This document shows, piece after piece, positions 1-7,505 of a DNA stretch of 32,157 bases. The stretch lies in the NCBI GenBank assembly GCA_036000645.1, contig DASYVA010000082.1:1-32157 (forward strand), given 5' to 3'. The DNA comes from Candidatus Methylomirabilis sp. Its GTDB lineage: Bacteria > Methylomirabilota > Methylomirabilia > Methylomirabilales > JACPAU01. A model generated the notes under the pieces. It was not told where the DNA came from and searched no databases. It was given only the letters and a program-made list of their open reading frames with translations. Each line of letters begins with the position of its first letter. Within the stretch, counting starts at the first letter, position 1. The translations under genes were made by a program, and so were the position numbers.

Positions 1-47
1 AGGTCCTGGAGCTGCTGCTGGATCTGGTCCAGGGACAGTCGGGCCAT
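1..47 (-). CDS. Start of a probable pterin-4a-carbinolamine dehydratase (partial)
   Basis: Only the first 15 codons and part of the 16th are in the window; the rest lies beyond base 1. The peptide MARLSLDQIQQQLQDL resembles the usual N-terminus of the PhhB/PCD family (M-A-x-L-S-x-x-x-I-x-x-x-L-x-x-L). That family recycles the pterin cofactor of phenylalanine hydroxylase or acts as a small regulatory protein. The ATG at 45-47 is preceded on the minus strand by AGGGGGAAGCC, a good ribosome binding site. It lies downstream of aroF on the same strand, which fits an aromatic amino acid context, but it has its own likely promoter at 96-125. The identification rests on 16 residues and is tentative; the reading frame itself is well supported. 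Confidence 0.5.
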   Translation of the reverse strand, partial: MARLSLDQIQQQLQD

Positions 48-87
48 GGCTTCCCCCTTTCCTCCGGCCTGGCTCTCGCCTCCTTTC

Positions 88-119
88 GCCCCGCGATTCT
101 AGCCCAGGCCCCGCGATTC
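88..119. repeat. 12-base direct repeat across a promoter
   Basis: GCCCCGCGATTC occurs at 88-99 and again at 108-119, spaced exactly 20 bases (about two helical turns). One copy overlaps the -10 box and the other fills the spacer of the promoter for the gene at 1-47. The arrangement suits a pair of sites for a regulator bound on one face of the DNA, but no known motif was recognised. Confidence 0.5.
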
Positions 120-125
120 GCCCAA
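96..125 (-). promoter_or_regulatory. Sigma-70-like promoter for the gene at 1-47
   Basis: On the minus strand, TTGGGC (120-125), an 18-base spacer and TAGAAT (96-101, five of six matches to TATAAT) are followed about 45 bases later by the start codon. The -35 box is weak (TTG only). A 12-base direct repeat GCCCCGCGATTC (plus-strand sequence, 88-99 and 108-119) covers the -10 box and the spacer. Confidence 0.5.
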
Positions 126-147
126 GGGGGAAGTTCCCCGCTTCGGC

Positions 148-1164
148 CTAGAAGTACCGCCCCACCGCCTTGGCCACCCCCTGCAGGTCGGACATGAGCT
201 GGGCGAAGCGGGCCGGCTTCAAAGACTGAACGCCGTCCGAGAGGGCCTCCTCCGGCTTCGGGTGCACCTCGATCATCAGGCCGTCCGCCCCCACCGCCAC
301 CGCCGCCTTCGCCAGGGCCGGCACGTACTCCCAGTGGCCGGTGCCGTGACTCGGGTCCACGATGATGGGGAGGTGGGTCAGCTTCTGAAGGACCGGGACG
401 GCGTTCAGGTCCAGGGTGAACCGGGTAGCAGTCTCGAAGGTTCGGATGCCCCGCTCGCAGAGGATCACGTCGTAGTTGCCGGCCGAGAGGACGTACTCGG
501 CCGACATCAGGTACTCCTGGATGGTGGTGGACATCCCGCGCTTCAGGAGCACCGGCTTGCGGATCTCCCCCACCTCCTTCAGTAGGGCGAAGTTCTGAAC
601 GTTGCGGGCCCCGATCTGGATGATGTCGGCGTAGCGGGCCACCAGGTCGAGGTCCCGCGGGTTCAGGACCTCGGTGACGACCTGGAGCCCGGTCGCCTCC
701 CGGGCGGCGGCCAGGAGCTTCAGGCCCTCCTCCGCCAGCCCCTGGAACGCGTAGGGGGAGGTCCTGGGCTTGAACGCCCCGCCCCGCAGGATCGTTGCCC
801 CGGCCTCCCGGACGGCCCGGGCCACCGTGAGGAGCTGCTCTTCGGACTCCACGGAGCAGGGTCCGGCCATGACGTGCAGCCGGTCCCCGCCGAGCTCCAG
901 CGCTCCGACCCGGACCACGGTCCGGGCCGGTCGGGTCTCCCGGCTCGCCAGCTTGTACGGCTGCAGGATGGGGACGACCTTCTCCACGCCGGCCAGCGCC
1001 TCGAGGGCCTGGAGCCTCGCCTTGCCCCGCTCGTCCCCCACGGCCGCCACCACGCTGCGCGTCGTCCCGCGGATGACATGGGGGTGATAGCCGAGGCCCT
1101 CCACCCGGGCGATGACCTCCCGGAGGTCCTCCTCCCGCGCCCCCGGTTTCATCACGATGACCAT
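148..1164 (-). CDS. aroF: 3-deoxy-7-phosphoheptulonate (DAHP) synthase, type I-beta
   Basis: Condenses phosphoenolpyruvate and erythrose 4-phosphate to DAHP, the first step of the shikimate pathway in the cytoplasm. The 338-residue protein has a ferredoxin-like regulatory domain (about 1-70) followed by the TIM-barrel catalytic domain, the arrangement and length of the Thermotoga maritima enzyme, where the N-terminal domain mediates Phe/Tyr feedback. Visible motifs are GPCSVES (C103, metal ligand), [13 protein letters not shown] (R127, K132), [24 protein letters not shown] (H273), IEVHP (E299) and LSDG (D310), so the metal site Cys-His-Glu-Asp is complete. The start ATG at 1162-1164 is chosen because GGAAGGAG lies eight bases upstream; the frame stays open further but nothing there resembles the family. 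It is preceded by a transcription attenuator with Trp and Phe control codons (1191-1369), so both feedback inhibition and attenuation are expected. Confidence 0.96.
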   Translation of the reverse strand: MVIVMKPGAREEDLREVIARVEGLGYHPHVIRGTTRSVVAAVGDERGKARLQALEALAGVEKVVPILQPYKLASRETRPARTVVRVGALELGGDRLHVMAGPCSVESEEQLLTVARAVREAGATILRGGAFKPRTSPYAFQGLAEEGLKLLAAAREATGLQVVTEVLNPRDLDLVARYADIIQIGARNVQNFALLKEVGEIRKPVLLKRGMSTTIQEYLMSAEYVLSAGNYDVILCERGIRTFETATRFTLDLNAVPVLQKLTHLPIIVDPSHGTGHWEYVPALAKAAVAVGADGLMIEVHPKPEEALSDGVQSLKPARFAQLMSDLQGVAKAVGRYF

Positions 1165-1190
1165 TGCTGTCTCCTTCCCATGAGCGGTCC

Positions 1191-1224
1191 AAAAAGCCAA
1201 AAGCCACGGCACCGGTCCGTGGCC
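1191..1224 (-). terminator. Intrinsic terminator of the aroF attenuator
   Basis: On the minus strand GGCCACGG (1217-1224) pairs with CCGTGGC (1203-1209) across a seven-base loop, and the stem is followed at once by TTTTGGCTTTTT (1202-1191). It lies between the aroF promoter and the aroF start codon, so it can only act on the leader transcript. Confidence 0.8.
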
Positions 1225-1329
1225 TCCAGAAACACGAAAGCCACGGGAGTCAGCGTCTGCTCCCGTGGCTGCTCTGCGGTCCCCGGACGGCCTAGCGGCG
1301 GCCGGTGCCCGCCCCCACGGGGCAGACGC
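1191..1329 (-). promoter_or_regulatory. Transcription attenuator in the aroF leader RNA
   Basis: Five arms can be read on the minus strand. A is GCGTCTGCCCCGTGG (1329-1315), inside the leader peptide just after its control codons. B is CCACGGGAGCAGACGC (1268-1253). C is CTCCCGTGGCT (1249-1239). D is GGCCACGG (1224-1217). E is CCGTGGC (1209-1203), followed by the T tract. A:B is 7 + 8 base pairs with one bulged A. B:C is an 11-base-pair hairpin with a ten-base loop. C:D is seven pairs plus a wobble, and D:E is the terminator. A ribosome stalled on the Trp codons leaves A free, favouring A:B and then C:D, which is readthrough. Fluent translation favours B:C and then D:E, which is termination. 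Pairings are read directly; the switching is inferred from the classical attenuation model. Confidence 0.85.
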
Positions 1330-1369
1330 CGCTAAAGAAGAACCGCCAGGCCCACCGGGTTCTCTGCAT
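1292..1369 (-). CDS. aroF leader peptide (attenuation control peptide)
   Basis: A 25-codon reading frame lies between the aroF promoter and the attenuator hairpins. It starts with ATG (1367-1369), has AGGAGG 11 bases upstream (1381-1386) and ends with TAG (1292-1294). Codons 6 to 12 read Trp-Ala-Trp-Arg-Phe-Phe-Phe (1354-1334), a density of rare aromatic codons characteristic of leader peptides of aromatic amino acid genes. There is no Tyr codon. The peptide itself probably has no function; ribosome position on the WAW and FFF codons senses charged tRNA-Trp and tRNA-Phe. Arm A of the attenuator begins at codon 14, immediately after the control region. The frame is too short for routine gene calling, which is why it is easily missed. 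Confidence 0.87.
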   Translation of the reverse strand: MQRTRWAWRFFFSGVCPVGAGTGRR

Positions 1370-1399
1370 AATCGGCCGCGCCTCCTGCGCGTGCCCGTT

Positions 1400-1428
1400 T
1401 TTGTAATCCCCTTTGATCCGCGTGTCAA
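1400..1428 (-). promoter_or_regulatory. Sigma-70 promoter of the aroF leader
   Basis: On the minus strand a perfect TTGACA (1423-1428), a 17-base spacer and TACAAA (1400-1405) predict transcription from about 1392. This places the leader peptide start about 24 bases into the transcript, and aroF about 230 bases in. Confidence 0.82.
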
Positions 1429-1473
1429 GGGAATTCTCCGGAGGAGGTTTCCCTTTGCCAACGGGGCGGACGG

Positions 1474-1479
1474 TATGCT
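1474..1479 (+). promoter_or_regulatory. Possible -10 box for the yebC-ruv run
   Basis: TATGCT lies 30 bases before the yebC start, but no convincing -35 box is found at 16-19 bases upstream. The divergent aroF promoter ends at 1428, so the promoter of this run must lie somewhere in 1429-1500. Confidence 0.3.
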
Positions 1480-1509
1480 AGCGTCCCTCTGCGGAAGGGG
1501 AGGCGGACC

Positions 1510-2265
1510 ATGTCCGGGCATTCCAAGTGGCACGGGATCAAGCACAAGAAGGCCAAGGCGGACGCCGCCCGCGGGCGGATCTTCACCCGCCTGATCCGGG
1601 AGATCACCATCGCGGCCAAGACGGGGGGTGGGGATCCGGACGGCAACCCCCGCCTCCGGACGGCGGTCCAGGCGGCGAAGGCGGCCAACATGCCCGCCGA
1701 CAACATCGAGCGGGCCATCAAGAAGGGGACCGGGGAGCTGCCGGGGGTGACCTACGAGGAGCTGACCTACGAAGGGTACGGCCCCGGGGGCGTGGCGGTG
1801 ATGGTGGTGGTCACGACCGACAACAAGAACCGGACCGCGCCGGAGATCCGGAAGATCTTCGCGAAGCACGGCGGCAACCTGGGGGAGTCGGGCTGCGTCG
1901 GTTGGATGTTCGAGAAGAAGGGGGTCATCCAGGTGGAGGCCAAAGGGGTGGACGAGGAGGCGCTCCTCAGCGCCGCCCTGGAGGCCGGGGCGGAGGACAT
2001 GCGGCAGGAGGAGGGCACCTTCGAGATCCTCACCGCCCCCCGGGAGAAGGAGTTCGAGGCGGTCCGGGCAGCCGTCTCCCGGGCGAAGGTCGCCATCGCC
2101 AGCGCCGAGATCACCATGGTCCCCCAGAGCACCGTGAGGCTGGACGGCAAGGTGGCGGAGCAGATGCTCCGGCTCATGGAGGAGCTGGAGGACCACGACG
2201 ACGTCCAGAGCGTCTACGCCAACTTCGACATCCCCGAATCCGTCATGGCCGCCGTCACCGGCTGA
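1510..2265 (+). CDS. yebC: YebC/PmpR family protein
   Basis: A 251-residue cytoplasmic protein of the YebC/TACO1 family. Members have been described as DNA-binding regulators, and more recently as translation factors that relieve ribosome stalling at proline-rich stretches. The N-terminus [20 protein letters not shown] is diagnostic, followed by FTRLIREI, the [16 protein letters not shown] segment and [13 protein letters not shown]. Length is normal for the family. The start ATG has GGGGAGG about eight bases upstream. It heads a run with ruvC, ruvA and ruvB, the usual bacterial arrangement, which is why older literature suspected a link to RuvABC. Its C-terminus is intact and ruvC begins 31 bases downstream. 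Confidence 0.96.
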   Translation: MSGHSKWHGIKHKKAKADAARGRIFTRLIREITIAAKTGGGDPDGNPRLRTAVQAAKAANMPADNIERAIKKGTGELPGVTYEELTYEGYGPGGVAVMVVVTTDNKNRTAPEIRKIFAKHGGNLGESGCVGWMFEKKGVIQVEAKGVDEEALLSAALEAGAEDMRQEEGTFEILTAPREKEFEAVRAAVSRAKVAIASAEITMVPQSTVRLDGKVAEQMLRLMEELEDHDDVQSVYANFDIPESVMAAVTG

Positions 2266-2296
2266 CGGCTCCCGGCGCCGCGGCCCCGAGGGGGGG

Positions 2297-2848
2297 GTGC
2301 TCATCCTGGGCATCGACCCCGGGACGGCGGTCACGGGGTACGGGCTGGTGCGGCAGCAGGGTGCCCGCCTTATCCTGGTGGGGTGCGGCGGCATCCGCGC
2401 GCCCGCCCGCCGGCCTGCCCCCGAGAAGCTGCACACCATCTACGAGGCGCTCCTCGAGCTCGTGAGGCGCTACCGCCCCGCGTGCGCCGCCGTGGAGAGC
2501 CTCTTCTTCGCGCGCAACGTCCGCAGTGCGCTGACGCTGGGCCAGGCGCGGGGGGTGGCGCTCCTGGCGGCGGTGCAGGGGGGACTCCCCGTCTTCGAAT
2601 ACACGCCCCGGGAGGTGAAGGCCGCGATCACCGGGTACGGGGCGGCGGAGAAGGAGCAGGTCCGGGGGATGGTGACCCGCTTGCTCGCCCTGCAGGATCC
2701 CCCGGCCTCCCTGGATGCGACCGACGCGCTCGCCCTGGCGATCTGCCACTGCCACGTCGCAAGCGGTGGCCCGGGGCGGCGTCTGATGGCCTCCCGGCGG
2801 GGACTCCGGGTCGGTCGAGCCGCCTGGCGGGCGCTCAAGGTGCCATGA
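2297..2848 (+). CDS. ruvC: Holliday junction resolvase RuvC
   Basis: Dimeric endonuclease that cuts Holliday junctions after RuvAB branch migration. The 183-residue protein begins [15 protein letters not shown], giving the first catalytic Asp at position 7. The second acidic residue is in [11 protein letters not shown], and the final pair is in [35 protein letters not shown] matches the family's DNA-binding region. All four catalytic acidic residues are therefore present. The start is a GTG at 2297-2299 directly after a G-rich tract, which probably serves as the ribosome binding site. A basic C-terminal tail of about 25 residues after the core is longer than usual. Its TGA overlaps the ATG of the next gene by four bases, indicating coupled translation. 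Confidence 0.95.
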   Translation: MLILGIDPGTAVTGYGLVRQQGARLILVGCGGIRAPARRPAPEKLHTIYEALLELVRRYRPACAAVESLFFARNVRSALTLGQARGVALLAAVQGGLPVFEYTPREVKAAITGYGAAEKEQVRGMVTRLLALQDPPASLDATDALALAICHCHVASGGPGRRLMASRRGLRVGRAAWRALKVP

Positions 2849-3294
2849 GGGGGCCGGCGCGCGCGGGCGCTGCGGCTGCGGTGGGACTCTTCCTTGCAGC
2901 CGTCGCGGGGGCGACGGATGCTCCGCCGGTGGACCCGGCCCCCGCGGCGGTGCAGGCCCTCGAGCGGATCCTCTCGCTCTGGCACGATGGAGCCTTCGAG
3001 GCTCTCTACGAGGCGGGGACCGCCGAGACGCGCCGGCTGGTCGGGGCCGACGAGTTCCGCCTCCGGATGTCCGCGGAGGCCTGCCGGCCCGCCTGCTGCT
3101 TCGTCGCCTTCCGGCTCGCGGAAGCGGTGCCGCTCGGGCGCGAGCGGGTCCTGGTGCGGGGCACCGTCGGATTCGAGCTGCACGGGCCGGCACGCCCCCG
3201 GCGCCGGTGCGCTCCCGAGGACCGCGCCTACGTGCTCGACTGGCAGGAGGGAAGGTGGCGGCTCGCGTTGACGGATCTGCTGTCCAGCTTCTGA
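2845..3294 (+). CDS. Hypothetical secreted protein between ruvC and ruvA
   Basis: A 149-residue protein that I do not recognise. The N-terminus ([20 protein letters not shown] and following) is a typical signal peptide with a likely cleavage after AVAGA, near residue 24, so the product should be exported. The mature part starts with a Pro/Ala-rich segment, then an LERILSLWHDGAFEALYEAGT helix and a C-terminal half ending in a YVLDWQEGRWRLALTDLLSSF strand. That pattern is common in NTF2-like/lumazine-binding folds, where a helix pair precedes a curved sheet, but this is a guess from pattern only. Three Cys occur close together (EACRPACCF). It begins within the ruvC stop (ATGA overlap), so it is co-translated with a cytoplasmic recombination enzyme although its product leaves the cytoplasm. 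Confidence 0.7.
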   Translation: MRGPARAGAAAAVGLFLAAVAGATDAPPVDPAPAAVQALERILSLWHDGAFEALYEAGTAETRRLVGADEFRLRMSAEACRPACCFVAFRLAEAVPLGRERVLVRGTVGFELHGPARPRRRCAPEDRAYVLDWQEGRWRLALTDLLSSF

Positions 3295-3337
3295 GGAGGG
3301 GCGCCCGGTCCCCGGGGTCGAGCGAGGCGGGCCACCC

Positions 3338-3952
3338 ATGATCGCGCAACTCCGGGGCCGCCTGGTGGCCAAGGGGCCGGGCGAGGTGGTGGTGGACGTG
3401 CAGGGCGTCGGCTACCATGCCCACATCCCCCTGTCCACCTATTACGGCTTGCCGCCGCTCGAGGCCGAGGTCCTCCTGCACACCACCACCCACGTTCGGG
3501 AGGACACCCTCGTCCTCTTCGCTTTCCTTACGCGAGACGAGAAGGAGGCTTTCGAGCTCCTCTGCACGGTCGGCGGGATCGGGCCGCGGCTCGCCACCAA
3601 TATCCTGTCGGGGATCTCCGCCGCGGAGCTGGTGCCGGCCATCTGCACCGGGGACCTCGCCCGCCTGCAGGCGGTCCCCGGCGTCGGGAAGAAGACGGCG
3701 GAGCGGATCGTCGTGGAGCTGAAGGACAAGGCGGGCCGGCTCGCGCTCGCGCGGGTGACGCCGGCGGAGCCGGGCCCGGGCGGGGACGGCCTGGTGGAGG
3801 ATGTCGTCTCCGCCCTGGTGAACCTGGGCTACCCGCGCCAGGTGGCGGCCCGGGTGGTGGGGCAGGCCGCCCGCGGGAAGGGCGGCGCCCCGACCTTCGA
3901 GGCGCTCGTCAAAGAGGCCCTGAAGCGGCTGGCGGAGGGGGCGCGGGGCTGA
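3338..3952 (+). CDS. ruvA: Holliday junction branch migration subunit RuvA
   Basis: Tetrameric junction-binding subunit that loads RuvB hexamers. The 204-residue length is typical. Domain I (about 1-63) begins [12 protein letters not shown] and contains GVGYHAHIP. Domain II carries the two helix-hairpin-helix motifs, [19 protein letters not shown] and [20 protein letters not shown]. An acidic and Gly/Pro-rich linker (about 138-150) leads to domain III ([20 protein letters not shown]), the part that contacts RuvB. The ATG is preceded by GAGCGAGGCGGG. ruvB follows after 19 bases on the same strand, so the two are almost certainly co-transcribed. Confidence 0.96.
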   Translation: MIAQLRGRLVAKGPGEVVVDVQGVGYHAHIPLSTYYGLPPLEAEVLLHTTTHVREDTLVLFAFLTRDEKEAFELLCTVGGIGPRLATNILSGISAAELVPAICTGDLARLQAVPGVGKKTAERIVVELKDKAGRLALARVTPAEPGPGGDGLVEDVVSALVNLGYPRQVAARVVGQAARGKGGAPTFEALVKEALKRLAEGARG

Positions 3953-3971
3953 TCCCCGCGCCGGGGGGGCG

Positions 3972-5000
3972 ATGGGCGAGCGGATCGTGAGCCAGAAGCC
4001 CAAGGGCGAGGAGCAGCAGCTCGAGCAGAGCCTGCGGCCGCGCGCCTGGGAGGAGTACGTCGGCCAGGAGAAGGTGAAGGAGAACCTCCGGATCTTCATC
4101 GAGGCGGCCCGCGCGCGGCGGGACGCCCTGGACCACGTCCTCTTTTACGGCCCGCCGGGCCTGGGGAAGACGACCCTCGCCTACATCATCGCCGGCGAGC
4201 TGGGGGTGGGCATCCGCGCCACGGGGGGCCCGGTCATCGAGCGGCCGGGGGACCTCGCGGCGCTCCTGACCAACCTGAAGGAGCGGGACATCCTGTTCAT
4301 TGACGAGATCCACCGCCTCACCCACGTGGTGGAGGAGATCCTCTATCCCGCCATGGAGGACTACCAGCTCGACCTCATGATCGGGCAGGGGCCGACCGCC
4401 CGCTCGATCAAGCTGGACCTCCCCCGCTTCACCCTGGTCGGGGCGACGACGCGGGCCGGCCTCCTCACCTCCCCCCTCCGGGACCGCTTTGGCGTCGTGC
4501 ACCGGCTGGATTACTATACGGCGGAGGAGCTGGCCCGCATCCTGGTCCGCTCGGCCCGGATCCTGGGTGTGCCCATCACGGCGGCGGGGGCGACCGAGAT
4601 CGCGCGGCGCGCGCGCGGGACGCCCCGGGTGGCCAACCGGCTGCTGCGCCGGGTCCGGGACTTCGCCCAGGTGCTCGGGGACGGGAGCGTGACGGCCGAG
4701 GTGGCCGCCTCCGGACTCAGCCGGCTGGAGGTGGACGAGCGGGGATTCGACGACATGGACCGCCGGATCCTCCAGGCCATCATCCAGAAGTTCGACGGGG
4801 GGCCGGTGGGGCTGGAGACGCTGGCGGTGGCGGTGGGGGAGGAGAAGGAGACGATCGAGGACATCTACGAGCCCTTCCTCATCCAGGTGGGGTTCCTCGC
4901 GCGGACGCCGCGCGGCCGGACCGCTACCCGGCTGGCGCTCGAGTACTTCGAGGCGAAGCCCGTCCCGGGGAAGCAGCCGGAGTTGTGGGAGGGGCGATAG
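3972..5000 (+). CDS. ruvB: Holliday junction branch migration ATPase RuvB
   Basis: AAA+ motor that drives branch migration with RuvA. The 342-residue protein has Walker [10 protein letters not shown] (60-68), Walker B with DEIH (111-114), sensor 1 in LVGATTRAG and the PLRDRFG segment holding the arginine finger. The C-terminal winged-helix domain has [32 protein letters not shown] and the usual ending [10 protein letters not shown]. Length and all motifs are normal. It sits directly after ruvA and before a DUF2905 membrane protein, an arrangement seen in many bacteria. Confidence 0.97.
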   Translation: MGERIVSQKPKGEEQQLEQSLRPRAWEEYVGQEKVKENLRIFIEAARARRDALDHVLFYGPPGLGKTTLAYIIAGELGVGIRATGGPVIERPGDLAALLTNLKERDILFIDEIHRLTHVVEEILYPAMEDYQLDLMIGQGPTARSIKLDLPRFTLVGATTRAGLLTSPLRDRFGVVHRLDYYTAEELARILVRSARILGVPITAAGATEIARRARGTPRVANRLLRRVRDFAQVLGDGSVTAEVAASGLSRLEVDERGFDDMDRRILQAIIQKFDGGPVGLETLAVAVGEEKETIEDIYEPFLIQVGFLARTPRGRTATRLALEYFEAKPVPGKQPELWEGR

Positions 5001-5036
5001 GGCCGCCGGAGGCCGCGCCCCGCCCGAGGATCAGCC

Positions 5037-5261
5037 ATGGGGAATCTTGAACCGCTGGGCCGCATGCTGCTCCTGATCGGGGTCATCCTGGCGCTCCTGG
5101 GAGGCCTCCTGCTCCTGGTGGGGAAGGTGCCGTTCCTGGGGCGCCTCCCCGGGGACATCGTGATCGAGCGGAAGAACTTCACCTTCTATTTCCCCCTGGC
5201 CACGTCGATTCTCCTCAGCATCGTGCTGACCCTGCTCCTCTCTCTCTTCGGCCGGCGGTGA
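5037..5261 (+). CDS. DUF2905 small membrane protein
   Basis: A 74-residue protein with two hydrophobic helices (about 9-29 and 50-70) separated by VPFLGRLPGDIVIERKNFTFYFPL. That loop is the signature of the DUF2905 family, usually annotated as an inner-membrane protein of unknown function and often found next to ruvB and queA, as here. The ATG follows CCCGAGGATCAGCC, a modest ribosome binding site. The TGA overlaps the GTG start of the next gene by two bases (GTGA), so translation of the two is coupled. Confidence 0.9.
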   Translation: MGNLEPLGRMLLLIGVILALLGGLLLLVGKVPFLGRLPGDIVIERKNFTFYFPLATSILLSIVLTLLLSLFGRR

Positions 5262-6421
5262 AGCGCCCGATGCGGGGCCGCCCCCTCCTCCTCGCCGCCC
5301 TCCTGCTGTTCCCGGCGGGGACCGCGATGCCGGAGGAGGCGGGGCCGGGGCCGTCCTGGCCGGTTCGGGTCCTCCTCCGCGAGACCGCCGACCGGCTGAC
5401 CGTGAGCGGGACCAGCGCCTTCACCCTGGCCGACCCCGCCACGGGGCTCCTCGTGGGCCACTACCGGGCCTACGCGCCGGTGGCCGTGGCGGCGGCCTAC
5501 GGGGGGCTGAGCGTGGATGGGCGCGCCTTTGCGACTTCCGCCCTGCTCGTGGAGCCTGTGCCGGGCGGGTGGGCGCGGCTGGACGGGCGGCCCTACCGGG
5601 GGGTCCTGCGGCTGCACCGCCAGGCTGGCGGCCGGCTCCTCGCGGTCAATGTGCTCCCGCTGGAGGAGTACGTCCGCGGGGTCATGCGGGCCGAGATCGC
5701 GCCCGACTGGCCCTTTGAGGCCATGAAGGCTCAAGCCGTTGTCGCGCGCACGTATGGGCTGCACGCGGCGCTGACGGCCAGCGCGGCTCCCTACGACCTC
5801 GCTGCGACCACCGCCGACCAGGTCTACGCCGGCGCCTGGGGGGAGGACACCCGGTCCGACGAGGCGGTCCTGAGCACCCGGGGGGTCGTCCTGACCTACG
5901 AGGGCATGGTGATCCCGGCCTTCTACCACTCGGCGTCGGGCGGGATGACGGAGGACGCCGTGGAGGTCTGGGAGAGGCGCTACCCCTTCATCGTCGGGGT
6001 GCCCGACCCCTTCTCGGCCGGCTCCCCGCATCACCTCTGGGAGGTCACGCTGGCGGAGGAGACGCTCCGCCGCCGGTTGGCCGCCGGGGGGTACGCCCTC
6101 GGCGTCATCCAGAGCATCGAGCCGGAGGCATGGACCCGCTCCGGTCGGGTCCAGCGCCTCCGGATCCGGCACGGGGCCGACCTGCTCACCGTCGAGGCGA
6201 AGGCGTTCCGCCACCTCGTGGGGGCGGAGGTCCTCCGGAGCACGAACTTCAGCGTCCTGCGGAACGGGGGCGGGTTCACCTTCATCGGGAAGGGGTGGGG
6301 GCACGGGGTCGGGCTGAGCCAGTGGGGCGCGAAAGGGATGGCGGACCTGGCCTTCGGCTACGAGGAGATCTTGCAGTACTATTTCCCCCTCGCGGCCCTG
6401 CGCCGCCTCCCGGAACCCTAG
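5258..6421 (+). CDS. spoIID: SpoIID/LytB domain protein (peptidoglycan lytic transglycosylase family)
   Basis: A 387-residue exported protein: an N-terminal signal sequence (about residues 5-24) is followed by a SpoIID/LytB domain. In Bacillus SpoIID cleaves denuded glycan strands during engulfment; in non-sporulating bacteria such proteins are called amidase enhancers. The core runs NVLPLEEYVRGVMRAEIAP (catalytic Glu expected at E146), AMKAQAVVARTY, ATTADQVYAG, STRGVVLTYEGMVIPAFYHSASGG and GKGWGHGVGLSQWGAKGMA near the C-terminus. No other sporulation gene is visible in the window, so a role in envelope maintenance is more likely than spore formation. The GTG at 5258 overlaps the preceding stop; an ATG at 5270 would remove only four residues and is an alternative start. 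Confidence 0.88.
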   Translation: MKRPMRGRPLLLAALLLFPAGTAMPEEAGPGPSWPVRVLLRETADRLTVSGTSAFTLADPATGLLVGHYRAYAPVAVAAAYGGLSVDGRAFATSALLVEPVPGGWARLDGRPYRGVLRLHRQAGGRLLAVNVLPLEEYVRGVMRAEIAPDWPFEAMKAQAVVARTYGLHAALTASAAPYDLAATTADQVYAGAWGEDTRSDEAVLSTRGVVLTYEGMVIPAFYHSASGGMTEDAVEVWERRYPFIVGVPDPFSAGSPHHLWEVTLAEETLRRRLAAGGYALGVIQSIEPEAWTRSGRVQRLRIRHGADLLTVEAKAFRHLVGAEVLRSTNFSVLRNGGGFTFIGKGWGHGVGLSQWGAKGMADLAFGYEEILQYYFPLAALRRLPEP

Positions 6422-6437
6422 GCGGGAGCCGAGGCCC

Positions 6438-7463
6438 TTGCGACTCAGCGACTTCTCCTACCCGCTCCCCCCGGGGCGCATCGCCCAGCACCCCCTGCCG
6501 GAGCGGGACGCCTCTCGCCTCCTGCTCCTGGATCGGGAGACCGGGGCCATCGGTCACCGGAGCTTTCGGGAGCTCCCCCCCCTGCTCCGGCCGGGCGATC
6601 TGCTCGTCTTGAACGACACCCGGGTGCTGCCGGCGCGCCTGGAGGCCGCCACGCCCCGCGGAGGTCGGGTCGAGATCCTGCTCCTCGAGGAAGAGGCGGC
6701 AGCGGCCTGGTGGGCCTGGATGAAGCCCGGGCGGCGGGCGCGGGTGGGCGCGGCCTTCTCCCTGCCGGGCGGTTTCACCGCGCGGGTGCGGGAGCGGGGA
6801 CCCGAGGGGCGGATCCTGCTCGAGCTTGCGGGATCGCTCCCGGTCCGGGAGCTCTTGCAGCGGCACGGGCGGATGCCCCTCCCGCCGTACATCAGGCGGC
6901 CGGCGGACCCGAAGGACCGGGAGCGCTACCAGACGGTCTATGCCCGGGAGGAGGGGGCCATCGCCGCGCCCACGGCGGGGCTGCACTTCACGGAGGGAAT
7001 CCTGGAGGCAGTCCACGCCCGGGGGGTGGCGGTGGCGTTCCTCACGCTCCACGTGGGCATCGGCACGTTCAAGCCGGTCCGGGTGGAGGAGGTCACGCGG
7101 CACCGGATGGATCCGGAGCGCTTCCGCATCCCCGAGGGGACGGCCCGGGCGGTGAAGGAGGCCAGGGCGCGCGGGGGGCGGGTGGTGGCGGTGGGGACCA
7201 CGACGGTGCGGGCCCTCGAGAGCGCCGCCGACGAGGGGGCCGCGCTCCGGGCCGGGGAGGGACAGGCCACCCTCTTCATCACGCCGGGATACCGGTTCCG
7301 GGTCGTGGACGGGCTCCTCACCAACTTTCACCTGCCCGGCACGACCCTCCTGATGCTGGTCAGCGCCTTCGCGGGGCGGGAGCATATCCTGGCCGCGTAC
7401 CGGGAGGCCGCGGCCGGCGGCTACCGCTTCTACTCCTATGGCGACGCCATGGTCATCCTCTAA
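6438..7463 (+). CDS. queA: S-adenosylmethionine:tRNA ribosyltransferase-isomerase QueA
   Basis: Transfers and isomerises the ribosyl part of SAM onto preQ1-modified tRNA to make epoxyqueuosine. The 341-residue length is normal. Family motifs include LRLSDFSYPLPPGRIAQHPL near the start, LLVLNDTRVLPARL, MPLPPYIRRP, RYQTVYAREEGAIAAPTAGLHFT, TLHVGIGTFKPV and the C-terminal FHLPGTTLLMLVSAFAG with FYSYGDAM. It starts with TTG (6438-6440), preceded by GGGAGCCGAGG, and ends with tandem stops TAA TAG. The tgt gene follows after 42 bases. This is the common queA-tgt arrangement, and with yajC downstream it resembles the E. coli order. Confidence 0.96.
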   Translation: MRLSDFSYPLPPGRIAQHPLPERDASRLLLLDRETGAIGHRSFRELPPLLRPGDLLVLNDTRVLPARLEAATPRGGRVEILLLEEEAAAAWWAWMKPGRRARVGAAFSLPGGFTARVRERGPEGRILLELAGSLPVRELLQRHGRMPLPPYIRRPADPKDRERYQTVYAREEGAIAAPTAGLHFTEGILEAVHARGVAVAFLTLHVGIGTFKPVRVEEVTRHRMDPERFRIPEGTARAVKEARARGGRVVAVGTTTVRALESAADEGAALRAGEGQATLFITPGYRFRVVDGLLTNFHLPGTTLLMLVSAFAGREHILAAYREAAAGGYRFYSYGDAMVIL

Positions 7464-7505
7464 TAGAAGAATAGAAGAAGGGAGCGCGGGCGGGACCGGG
7501 GGACG

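Noticed and set aside
1191-1369. T-box riboswitch or TRAP-type control of aroF
   Set aside because: No T-box bulge sequence, specifier-loop architecture or repeated GAG/UAG triplets are visible, whereas a translatable leader peptide with control codons and alternative hairpins is complete.
148-2439. Very long open frame running through aroF and across the yebC region on the minus strand
   Set aside because: Only the aroF part resembles a protein family. The rest is antisense to yebC and to the aroF leader, a usual artefact of GC-rich DNA with few stop codons.
5258-6421. Evidence for a spore-forming organism
   Set aside because: SpoIID-domain proteins are widespread in non-sporulating bacteria and no other sporulation gene appears in the window.
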